Below are positions 27,710-36,218 of a stretch of 53,443 bases of DNA, one piece after another. The DNA is from a bacterium (GTDB lineage: Bacteria; Electryoneota; Electryoneia; Electryoneales; Electryoneaceae): positions 1 to 53,443 of the forward strand of contig JAIOHU010000277.1 of the NCBI GenBank assembly GCA_019912845.1. The letters run 5' to 3'. The position numbers and the translations under genes are program-made. Position 1 is the stretch's first letter. The number at the start of each line of letters is the position of its first letter. Below the pieces are notes generated by a model. The model worked only from the letters and a program-made list of their open reading frames with translations. It did no database searches and was not told the origin of the DNA.

Positions 27710-27740
27710 AGGGTGACAAATAATGTCACCCTCTTTTTTT
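27710..27740 (+). terminator. Rho-independent terminator
   Basis: Perfect stem GGGTGACA / TGTCACCC (27711-27718 and 27724-27731) with a five-base loop AATAA, extended by one A-T pair, followed by CTTTTTTT. It would stop rightward transcription about 300 bp after kbl and before the secreted-protein array. No gene is visible between kbl and this terminator, so it either ends the kbl message or a small RNA. Confidence 0.88.
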
Positions 27741-27805
27741 GAAAAAGTTTTGAATTTTCCTTGATTCAACGAACAAAATAGTTGATCTTCAATAGAGTTA
27801 GAGAG

Positions 27806-27974
27806 TGGGGTCCAGGTTCTGAGAACGGTGTATCAGATCGCTTCACCATTCTTGCCCCCAAAATCAGCCTGAATTTGTTGCAGGGAGGAGATGTACTTCC
27901 GGTAACAGGTTCTCATTTCATGAAAATCTGTTAGTATGAAGGTTTGCCTCTCAGACCTGGACTTCTGTTGTTTT
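27806..27974. repeat. 169-bp repeat, copy 1, with imperfect terminal inverted repeats
   Basis: Identical to 32655-32823 except for one base. Near its ends lie GTCCAGGTTCTGAGA (27810-27824) and TCTCAGACCTGGAC (27949-27962), which are inverted copies differing by one base, as in miniature transposable elements. The minus strand holds an open frame (ending in DFGGKNGEAI) that could be the tail of a transposase or an accident. It lies 170 bp upstream of the first T9SS cargo gene. Confidence 0.85.
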
Positions 27975-28145
27975 ACCCATTTTAGGACCTTCAGTTTTAC
28001 AGTTACCAGTCTACCTGAAAATTCCATGAGAGCCGCGCTTGGAATTTTTGCATGATTCATGCAATTCCAACTTTACTAGACGTTCTCAACATTGTAAGTT
28101 GTTTAAAACCACCTTTTCATACATTCAACCCCGGGGAGGTTGATC

Positions 28146-31100
28146 ATGCTGCGATCTATCAAGCTAGTCCTGGTGCTTTCATTCGTTTTTGTAAAACCCA
28201 CCATCTTGTTTGCATCCGGAGAACTGGATCGTGAAGGCGGTCCGGACGAGTTCGGCTATTCTTTTTATGATCAGGAAGAGGAGAATGGTCCTGAGTTCAA
28301 CTGGGTTGACATCAGAAATTTTGGACTCGAAATCGAAGCACAGACAGATAATGACTACCTTGGTCCATTCGAACTAAACGATGATTTTATATTTCCCTTT
28401 TATGGGGAAGAGTGCACGGAGTTCTACCTGTCCACGAATGGATGGATTTCCTTTTCACCTGATCAGGATTCCGCCCCGGAAAACCAGGATATTGCTGATG
28501 GGAATGATCCCGCTAATCTGATTGCACTGTTCTGGGATGACCTGAACCCTTCTCTTGGTGGTACTATCTATTATGCTTTTCATGAGAATACCATCATCAT
28601 CCAACTTCAAAATGTACCCTCCCAGGATGGCAATGGGGATATCACCGCGGAAATCATCCTGTTTGACAATGGAGACATCGTTCTTCAATACCAGGAAATC
28701 ACCATGACGAACAATTCCTGCACTGTGGGGATTGAAGGTAGTGGTGCCGGATTGCAGTACTGCTACAACGAGGAAAATCTCGCACCACAGGATGGCTATG
28801 CGGTTGGCTTTACGCTGAACGAAAATATTGAGTGGCCGCCACCAACAGCCACTGTGGAAGGAATTGTTACGGACGAGTGCCGCGATCAGCCTGTAGCTGG
28901 GGTGCATGTCTATATAGGTAATCGCAACGGGATTACAGATGAAGACGGGAACTATTTGATTGAAGGAGTTGAAACGGATTTGGTAGAGCTTATTATTGTC
29001 GAAGACGGTTATTTTGACGAAACAATAGTGCTTGATTTAATGCCAGGGATGAATACAGTTGATGTGGAAATCCGACCTGAGCCGTATATAAACGCTGATC
29101 CCTTTACTCTAATTTTTGAACTGGAAATGTACGAAGAAGATTCGGATATACTTTCACTTGAAAATCAAGATCCATGTGAACAGGAATATGACTTTGAACT
29201 AAGGGTCACACATCAAAATGTGGAGTATGGTGCGCCATACCTGGTATTACATACAACCTTAATAGATCAATCTATTCTACGTGCCTTATCTGAACTTGAA
29301 GTAGATGCAACCTATATGAACACCCAGAACTGGAGTGAAATAAATCTTGATCCATATTCCTCTATTATTCTCGCTATGGATGGTGGTACACCTGAAGAAG
29401 AAGACTGGAGCCATTTACTTGATTGGTGTAGTGCAGGTGGAAAACTTATGCTTTTTGGGGGATCGAGTACACAATCCATGTACGATGCAATGATGAGAAT
29501 GTGCCACCATACCGATGAACGTGGCTTTATCACATCTTCTGCGCCTCACATGAATCTGGAAAACGAGGAACCTCCACTCAATGCAAACCTCGTTGAAGGT
29601 TATAATTTCATAAATACTGCTGCTACTTATTACATGATTCGTTTTGATGACGAAGAAATGGATATTGCATCACGGAACGGTGATGGTGTTCCAAACATAA
29701 TTTCAAAAAATTACGGATCAGGAACTTTTCTGGCTTTCATACAAACACCCTACTCCGGGTATTGGACAAACCAGGACGACTTTGACCAGTTAAAAACAAT
29801 TGTGCAAAACTTTCTCAACTTCCAAGGATATTTCTGGCTGCATATTGATCCACTCTCAGGTACAATCGGATTTGATGAATTAATTGACATCGAGGTAGAT
29901 GTATTTACCTGGTCTTTATTAGCACCAGCACAATACAGTGCTATCGTAGATGTACTTGTTGAGGTTGAAAACGAAATACGGGTTGTCGGTTCAACATGGA
30001 TAGATCTTAATGTGATCAACTATGGAACGATTGAAGGTTTTGTAAGAGATTCAGAAACTGAGGAAGGATTGGAACACGCCGGGGTTGAACTGTGGGTATC
30101 TGTTGAGGAAGACTTACTGTTCAGAACTGTTTTTACAGATGATACGGGTTTTTACCAGGTAGGTCTTCCAACAGGAGAATATGAGGTTGTAGCAGGTGCA
30201 GATGGATATTACTCATCTGAAATAGTCGAACAAGATGTATTTGATGGTGAAACCTACACAATTGATTTCGAATTGGATCATGAATTTCCTCCTGAACTTT
30301 CGATTGATCCAGAGTTACTCGAGTTTGAGCTTGCACTGAATGAGATTGTAACAGAAACAGTCACCCTTGTAAATAATGGTGGCAGGGACGCTCACTGGTA
30401 TGCTGATGTCTTAATTACGGACGAGGAATTTCAGGACCTTCAACGTGATCGTAGACAAAAGATCGAGTCAGCAGTTCAAAATCTTATCAATGAATGCGAA
30501 AAATCCACGGACAAGCAACATCGTAACTACGATACTCCACCTTCCGAATATGCTTTCACAATCTTTTATGACGAAAATCCAGCTAACAGAAAGACTGTAA
30601 ATGAACTTGATTCTCCGCCACATGTTCTCATCGTTGCAGCGGACGAACTGGACGCCATTCTTGATGTAATTGACAAACTAATAGAACAGAATGTTTTCAG
30701 CAGTGTCACCTACATGGATGCCTGGATTAGAGCACCACGTCTCCAGGAATTGGAATTATTTGACGTAGTCCTTACCTGGACAAACCTTGAATATGGTCAA
30801 CCGGCGAGTCTTGGTGACCGTCTCGCTGACTACATAGATGATGGTGGTGCTGTTATATGTGCCCTTCCCGGAAACAGTGGAGTTCACCTTGAAGGAAGAT
30901 TCAATGAAGAAGACTACTGGTGTATACCCCCAGGTGAAATCATTGAAGGTCCTCAAGAATCCCTGGGATTCATCCATTACCCGGATTACCTGTTGATGCA
31001 TGGAGTTGAGGAGTTTGACGGTGGCGACTCATCTTTTCGCCCATCGACTACAGAACTCCATCCTGATGCTCACCTGATCGCTGAATGGTCGGATGGTCAA

Positions 31101-32642
31101 CCACTTGTTGCGATTCGCGAATTGGAGAATGGCAGCAGACGAGTTGATCTTGGATATTATCCACCCAGCAGTGATGTAAATGAAGGTAACTGGAATGCTG
31201 ATACGGATGGTGCACGCATTTTGGCGAATGCGATTGTCTATGCTTCCATGAATTCAACCGGTTGGCTTTCCATCGAACCAGCAAGCGGTGTGCTGGGTGT
31301 TGATGATGCAGTTGATTTGCAGGTAACGGCTACGCTTAGTCCAAATCAACCAGCTTATGAGGCACTCGTCAATTTTCATGTAATTGAACCAGACACTCTT
31401 GAACCAGTTAGCCTGTGGAGTAGTGTTGTTCCCCAGGCTCCATTACCGGGGTTTCAAACGATACCTTTGCAGGGCAACTATTTCGAGCTGGTCTCATTTC
31501 ATATTCATCCACAACCGAATGAATTAAATGCAGAAGAGCTTTTCTCTGACCTTGAGCATCTTGTAATTGCCTACCAGAATGATGGCAGTATTTACATTCC
31601 CGATCAAATAAATACGATCGGTGAGATTTCGCTCAACCAGGGCTACCGTCTCTTTGCAAATGAGGATGACGAACTCACGATTGCTGGTGATTATGGGATT
31701 TACGAACATGAAATTGTGTACAGCGCGTTACCTGATCAATGGAACTGGGTTGGATATCAATACAGCTATGAGGTTCCTGTTGAAACAGCTCTGGCATCCA
31801 TTGAAGAACACATTCAAATCGTAATGGATGATGACGGTAATTTCTGGATACCAGACCTTGCGAACACATTGATCAACATGGAACCAGGTGAGGGATATTT
31901 TCTCTTCGTGGATGAAGCGGTGAGGTTCTATTACGAACAAGATATCCAGGTTGTTTTAAATAATGATGATCAGGAGTTTACCCATGTGGTTTCAGGTGGA
32001 CCAATCCCTACAGGACTTCCCCAACTTTTCCTCGTAAGATTGTCTGATGATTTGAACTCAGGAAATCCTTCGACTATTGAACTCTGGGATGGTTCCTTAC
32101 TGGTTGGCAAAGCAGTTGTGGATCAAGATGTCGATATAGTCCCAGTCATAGCCTGGGGTGGTGATGATGAGGTCGGGCTTGTTGGATTCACAGAAGGGCA
32201 TGATGTCACAGTTAAAGTATTGAATGAATCTGGAACCCTGGTTGGAATTTATCCAACACCAGGCATTGGAACCCAAAACAACCATTCTTCAAACAATGGA
32301 AATGTGACATTTAATTTTCTCGGTAAAGATCCATATACAGCACTGACAGTAGAAAAAATAGCGATTCCCGATCGATTTGAAGTTGGAAATGCCTATCCCA
32401 ATCCTTTCAATCCCACATTTGCTATTTCACTTTCGCTTCCCGCTGAAGGAAATGTGCAGTTTGAACTGATGAACATTCTGGGTCAAACAGTTTACAGCGT
32501 TGATATGTATTTGTTCGCGGGTAGGCATGTACATAATGTGGATATTTCAAAAGGTTCAAGTGGATGTGGTAGCGGGGTTTATTTCCTGCAAGTGACTTCG
32601 AAGGGAGAAATGCACCGTCAGAAAGTGGTTTTAATCCGATAG
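28146..32642 (+). CDS. T9SS-exported multidomain surface protein, 1498 residues
   Basis: Start ATG 28146 (MLRSIKLVLVLS), with GGGGAGG just ahead; signal peptide to about residue 23. Visible parts in order are a beta-sandwich of the nidogen-like kind (about 40-215: STNGWISFSP, IALFWDDLNP), a carboxypeptidase-regulatory-like repeat (about 235-310), a glutamine-amidotransferase-like Rossmann segment (about 350-520), a second regulatory-like repeat (about 620-700), another Rossmann-like segment (about 810-1000), the two-part WNW module shared with the next two genes (about 1105-1265), and the T9SS type A sorting domain from AYPNPFNPTF to the end. The sorting domain directs secretion through the outer membrane and is cleaved on the surface. 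A role in adhesion or substrate binding is inferred. Confidence 0.88.
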   Translation: MLRSIKLVLVLSFVFVKPTILFASGELDREGGPDEFGYSFYDQEEENGPEFNWVDIRNFGLEIEAQTDNDYLGPFELNDDFIFPFYGEECTEFYLSTNGWISFSPDQDSAPENQDIADGNDPANLIALFWDDLNPSLGGTIYYAFHENTIIIQLQNVPSQDGNGDITAEIILFDNGDIVLQYQEITMTNNSCTVGIEGSGAGLQYCYNEENLAPQDGYAVGFTLNENIEWPPPTATVEGIVTDECRDQPVAGVHVYIGNRNGITDEDGNYLIEGVETDLVELIIVEDGYFDETIVLDLMPGMNTVDVEIRPEPYINADPFTLIFELEMYEEDSDILSLENQDPCEQEYDFELRVTHQNVEYGAPYLVLHTTLIDQSILRALSELEVDATYMNTQNWSEINLDPYSSIILAMDGGTPEEEDWSHLLDWCSAGGKLMLFGGSSTQSMYDAMMRMCHHTDERGFITSSAPHMNLENEEPPLNANLVEGYNFINTAATYYMIRFDDEEMDIASRNGDGVPNIISKNYGSGTFLAFIQTPYSGYWTNQDDFDQLKTIVQNFLNFQGYFWLHIDPLSGTIGFDELIDIEVDVFTWSLLAPAQYSAIVDVLVEVENEIRVVGSTWIDLNVINYGTIEGFVRDSETEEGLEHAGVELWVSVEEDLLFRTVFTDDTGFYQVGLPTGEYEVVAGADGYYSSEIVEQDVFDGETYTIDFELDHEFPPELSIDPELLEFELALNEIVTETVTLVNNGGRDAHWYADVLITDEEFQDLQRDRRQKIESAVQNLINECEKSTDKQHRNYDTPPSEYAFTIFYDENPANRKTVNELDSPPHVLIVAADELDAILDVIDKLIEQNVFSSVTYMDAWIRAPRLQELELFDVVLTWTNLEYGQPASLGDRLADYIDDGGAVICALPGNSGVHLEGRFNEEDYWCIPPGEIIEGPQESLGFIHYPDYLLMHGVEEFDGGDSSFRPSTTELHPDAHLIAEWSDGQPLVAIRELENGSRRVDLGYYPPSSDVNEGNWNADTDGARILANAIVYASMNSTGWLSIEPASGVLGVDDAVDLQVTATLSPNQPAYEALVNFHVIEPDTLEPVSLWSSVVPQAPLPGFQTIPLQGNYFELVSFHIHPQPNELNAEELFSDLEHLVIAYQNDGSIYIPDQINTIGEISLNQGYRLFANEDDELTIAGDYGIYEHEIVYSALPDQWNWVGYQYSYEVPVETALASIEEHIQIVMDDDGNFWIPDLANTLINMEPGEGYFLFVDEAVRFYYEQDIQVVLNNDDQEFTHVVSGGPIPTGLPQLFLVRLSDDLNSGNPSTIELWDGSLLVGKAVVDQDVDIVPVIAWGGDDEVGLVGFTEGHDVTVKVLNESGTLVGIYPTPGIGTQNNHSSNNGNVTFNFLGKDPYTALTVEKIAIPDRFEVGNAYPNPFNPTFAISLSLPAEGNVQFELMNILGQTVYSVDMYLFAGRHVHNVDISKGSSGCGSGVYFLQVTSKGEMHRQKVVLIR

Positions 32643-32654
32643 TGTGTGGAAATA

Positions 32655-32823
32655 TGGGGTCCAGGTTCTGAGAACGGTGTATCAGATCGCTTCACCATTC
32701 TTGCCCCCAAAATCAGCCTGAATTTGTTGCAGGGAGGAGATGTACTTCCGGTAACAGATTCTCATTTCATGAAAATCTGTTAGTATGAAGGTTTGCCTCT
32801 CAGACCTGGACTTCTGTTGTTTT
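32655..32823. repeat. 169-bp repeat, copy 2
   Basis: Second copy of the block at 27806-27974, with one base changed (G to A at about 32758). Inverted ends are at 32659-32673 and 32798-32811. It starts 13 bp after the stop of the first cargo gene. The whole leader from here to about 33000 lines up with the leader of the first cargo gene at a constant offset of 4849 bp; the 139 bp in the middle have diverged strongly. Confidence 0.85.
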
Positions 32824-32994
32824 TTCAAACAATCTTTTGTCTCATACCGATTCAACACACTAAATTTCCTGTCCCTCAGAGCAAGCCCAATAATTTCACA
32901 TGATTTAGAAGATTTTGACTTTACAAATCGTATTGAACGGTATAAGTTATTAATAGGTCACATTTTCATACATTCAACCCCGGGGAAGTCGACC

Positions 32995-33039
32995 ATGCAC
33001 TGTACATCAAGCACCCTTAATTATTCTGTCTTTTTTTAG
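32995..33039 (+). pseudogene. Possible decayed 5' end of a duplicated cargo gene
   Basis: A conserved 24-bp block including CATTCAACCCCGGGGA precedes an ATG here just as it does at 28146, but the frame stops after 14 codons (MHCTSSTLNYSVFF). The real downstream gene starts at 33107 with its own ribosome site. I read this as the remains of a copied leader and start, with low certainty; it could also be a leader peptide. Confidence 0.4.
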
Positions 33040-33106
33040 TTTTACTTGTGCGGAACTTTTTGATATAGACAACATTTGTTTGTTCAATAAGAAAAGGGTA
33101 AAGCAG

Positions 33107-36100
33107 ATGAAAAAGAAACATTTTCATATTTTACTATTGATTGTGATGATACAGCTTATCCCTGCTATTTCAACAGCGCAGGATAGTCTGAATGTATTCC
33201 GCGTAAGTGGAGTAGAGTACTGGTATTACGCAACTGATATTATTGTTGAAGGTGAAATTGCATATGTTTCAACAGGAATTAGCGGGATGAGGATTTTAGA
33301 TATTTCTGACCCCTCACAACCAGTTGAAATCGGGTTTTCGCAACTGACCAACGAAGCGTATCATTTTTCAAAGTCTGGAAACAACCTGTTTGTATCAGAC
33401 CTCGAAGGCAGTTTTGGTATAGTTGATGTTTCTGATCCAGCAAATCCTGAAGCGATTTATCGTGACGAAACCTTAAACATTGTCACAGACATTAAAACGA
33501 TCGAATCCACGGCATTTGTTGCAAGTCTGGGTGGAGGGTTGACGATATTTGATATCTCAGATTTGACAAATCCCATTGAAATTGGAGGAGTACATCCAGC
33601 ACCCGGATATCAAGTAGCAATTCATGAAAACTACGCCGTTCTCGCATGTGGTGCTGATGGTTTCGCCGTGATTGATATAACTGATCTGGAAAATCCAATT
33701 GTGTTAACAATGTTGGATCCTGATTGGTCAACCCGTAATGTAACGTTAGTTGATCATTATCTCTATTGTAGCAGCAGCCAGGTATTTACTGTTTATGACT
33801 TACAAGAACCAGATAACCCCCAAGAACTACAGACATTTAACATCCGATCAGCCAGCAACCTTGTTATTCAAGATGATATTGGATATTTACCCAATAACCA
33901 TGGATATGTCGTTCTTGATTTTGCCAATATGGAAGACATCGAAATACTTGGTTCATATTATGTAGAACGTCGCATAGATGATTTAGCCCTCTCTGGGAAT
34001 TCTATTTTTCTCACAGCCGGCTGGGACGACTTGATTATTCTCAATAACGCCGATCCAACCGACCCACAACCACTGGGGAGGTATGAAACGTATGTCGCCG
34101 AAGAGATATCAATTTATCAGGATTATGCTTATATAATTGACACCGAACATGGAATTGCCATTGCAGATATTTCAAATCCGAACGATCCAGTGATTTTGTC
34201 CTTTATTGACCTCGGTTTTGAGCCACGGGGAATGCACATTGTTGGAGATCTGGCATATATGCCGGGGTACAATGATGATGATGCGCAAAACTTTAAAATA
34301 TTCGACATCACAAATCCTCTTGAACTAGAGGAAGTCGGCGCAGTACATGTAAATGGAAACCTTCAGGATGTTGCAGTTCAAGGAGAATATGCATATATAG
34401 CTGCGTACAATGAAGGGCTGGCAATAGTAGAACTTAGTGATCCAACCAACCCTGTTGTTGTAGGTACTTACGACACCAGAACACTGAGCTACGGTATTGA
34501 TGCGCGGGATAATTTTGTGTATCTGGCTGATGGTGCCAGCGGAATGCGTATTATTGAAGTTTCAAACCCAATAAACCCCATAGAAATCGGTCGATTTGAT
34601 ACGCGACGTTATGCACAAGATATATACCTCTATGAATCCTACGCTATTATAGCCTGTGAAGGCGATGGAATGTACATCGTAGACATTTCTGATCCGACAA
34701 ACCCCGAAGAAGTTTACCATTTCGACACCGAAGATTGGGGTGTTTCAGTAGATATGTACGAACACTTTGTTTTCCTTGCTGATCGCGAGGGAGGAGTGCT
34801 GGTATTTGACATTGAAGATGTTGAGAATGTTGAAATAACCGGATTCTATCACACCCATGGAGCATGTTTGGGTGTCCTGGTACAACCACCATATTTATAT
34901 CTTGCTGAAACGCTATCATTGGGGATTTACGATTGTTCGGCTGCGATTCAAACAGATGTACAAGAGCTCAATTTTGAAGTAGAACTAGCAGCAAGCAGGT
35001 TTGAACTCGTTTCCGGCCCCTTGCAACCGAACGAGCTTACTGCGCAGAGTGTGTTTGGAGATATTGCCGGTTTGGTTATAGCACTTTCTGAAAATGGCGA
35101 TTTCATCCTCCCCGGAATGTTCGACTTTCAATATGATGCTGTACGTGGATACCAGATTTTTTGCGATCAGAATACTTTATGGGATGTAGAGGGAATTCAA
35201 ATAGATCCTGAAAATGAAATTACACTTGAAGCCGGAAGATGGAATTGGATAGGGTATCCTTTCTTGGAAGAATACCCCGCAACCGAAGCTCTTTCCGAAT
35301 TAGAAGAACATATCGAAATTATCATGGACGATGATGGCAACCTTTGGATTCCAGAGCTGGAAATAAACACGCTTGAAACGCTGGTGCCCGGTGAAGGGTT
35401 AATGGTGCTGACATACGAAGATTTTACATTTCAATATGTGCTGCCGCATGAACAATTGGTCGAAAACAACACACGCCAACCTGCTATTGCAAAAACCCCT
35501 TCGGCTTATAGTCCAACATCAATTGTGACAGGAAAACCTTATGCAATTGTTGTGAAAATGGATGAAAACTTATGGGAAATGAATCCAGCAGTTATAAAAG
35601 TATATGATGAGGATTTGCTGGTAGGTCAGACAACTGTTACAGCAGGCACGGAGCACATTCCTGTTGTTGCATGGGAAGGTTCGGAAGAATACAACCTCTG
35701 TGGATTTACCACAGGCAACCAGATTAAGATTAACGTGCTTGATGAACAGGGAAGGCTCATTGCTGAAACCGACAAAACGTCAGAAATGCATACCTTCGGA
35801 GATGGAGCGTACGCTGAAATTTCATTATCAGAAAGAAAACAGGATGGCACGCTGCCAACAGAATTTACCGTTGAAAACGTCTACCCCAACCCATTCAATA
35901 GCACCACTACTTTAGAAATTTCTCTGCCGAAGAGCGGAAATGTGGAGATCGTGATCTTTAACCTGAGTGGTCAAGAGATATACAGAAAATCTGAATTCTT
36001 GAAACCTGGTTTAAGCAACCTCTCCATAATGATGGGGACAGATCAGTTTCCTGCTTCGAGTGGGGTTTATCTCTTAAGAGCTTCCTTTGATAATGAATAC

Positions 36101-36130
36101 AATTACCAAAAGTTGATCTTGATGAAGTAA
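33107..36130 (+). CDS. T9SS-exported LVIVD-repeat beta-propeller protein
   Basis: 1007 residues from the ATG at 33107 (MKKKHFHILLL), preceded by AAAAGGG; signal peptide to about residue 25. Residues about 45-620 are about 13 LVIVD-type repeats, each near 42 residues, with a core like ILDISDPSQPVEIG. They form one or two beta propellers. Residues about 627-781 are the two-part WNW module, then a beta domain, and the T9SS sorting domain from VYPNPFNSTT. A 160-bp segment (35739-35898) is 98% identical to one in the next gene. LVIVD proteins are usually surface proteins of unknown ligand. A hairpin without a T run follows the stop. Confidence 0.9.
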   Translation: MKKKHFHILLLIVMIQLIPAISTAQDSLNVFRVSGVEYWYYATDIIVEGEIAYVSTGISGMRILDISDPSQPVEIGFSQLTNEAYHFSKSGNNLFVSDLEGSFGIVDVSDPANPEAIYRDETLNIVTDIKTIESTAFVASLGGGLTIFDISDLTNPIEIGGVHPAPGYQVAIHENYAVLACGADGFAVIDITDLENPIVLTMLDPDWSTRNVTLVDHYLYCSSSQVFTVYDLQEPDNPQELQTFNIRSASNLVIQDDIGYLPNNHGYVVLDFANMEDIEILGSYYVERRIDDLALSGNSIFLTAGWDDLIILNNADPTDPQPLGRYETYVAEEISIYQDYAYIIDTEHGIAIADISNPNDPVILSFIDLGFEPRGMHIVGDLAYMPGYNDDDAQNFKIFDITNPLELEEVGAVHVNGNLQDVAVQGEYAYIAAYNEGLAIVELSDPTNPVVVGTYDTRTLSYGIDARDNFVYLADGASGMRIIEVSNPINPIEIGRFDTRRYAQDIYLYESYAIIACEGDGMYIVDISDPTNPEEVYHFDTEDWGVSVDMYEHFVFLADREGGVLVFDIEDVENVEITGFYHTHGACLGVLVQPPYLYLAETLSLGIYDCSAAIQTDVQELNFEVELAASRFELVSGPLQPNELTAQSVFGDIAGLVIALSENGDFILPGMFDFQYDAVRGYQIFCDQNTLWDVEGIQIDPENEITLEAGRWNWIGYPFLEEYPATEALSELEEHIEIIMDDDGNLWIPELEINTLETLVPGEGLMVLTYEDFTFQYVLPHEQLVENNTRQPAIAKTPSAYSPTSIVTGKPYAIVVKMDENLWEMNPAVIKVYDEDLLVGQTTVTAGTEHIPVVAWEGSEEYNLCGFTTGNQIKINVLDEQGRLIAETDKTSEMHTFGDGAYAEISLSERKQDGTLPTEFTVENVYPNPFNSTTTLEISLPKSGNVEIVIFNLSGQEIYRKSEFLKPGLSNLSIMMGTDQFPASSGVYLLRASFDNEYNYQKLILMK

Positions 36131-36157
36131 AACCAGTTCGATTGTCAACATAAATCC

Positions 36158-36193
36158 CGGTTCCCACCAATAAAAAGATTGGATGGGAACAGG
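36158..36193. terminator. Hairpin after the LVIVD gene
   Basis: Arms GTTCCCACCAAT and ATTGGATGGGAAC (36160-36171 and 36178-36190) with one bulged base and a 6-base loop. There is no T run, so this may be a processing or stability element, not a strong terminator. The next cargo gene starts 26 bp later. Confidence 0.55.
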
Positions 36194-36218
36194 GGATTCA
36201 TTCTAAAACGGGTATGCA

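Noticed and set aside
27833..28060. Minus-strand open frame in the 169-bp repeat (ends in DFGGKNGEAI)
   Set aside because: Repeated part is only the tail; no start context and no recognised transposase motif. Kept as part of the repeat, not as a gene.
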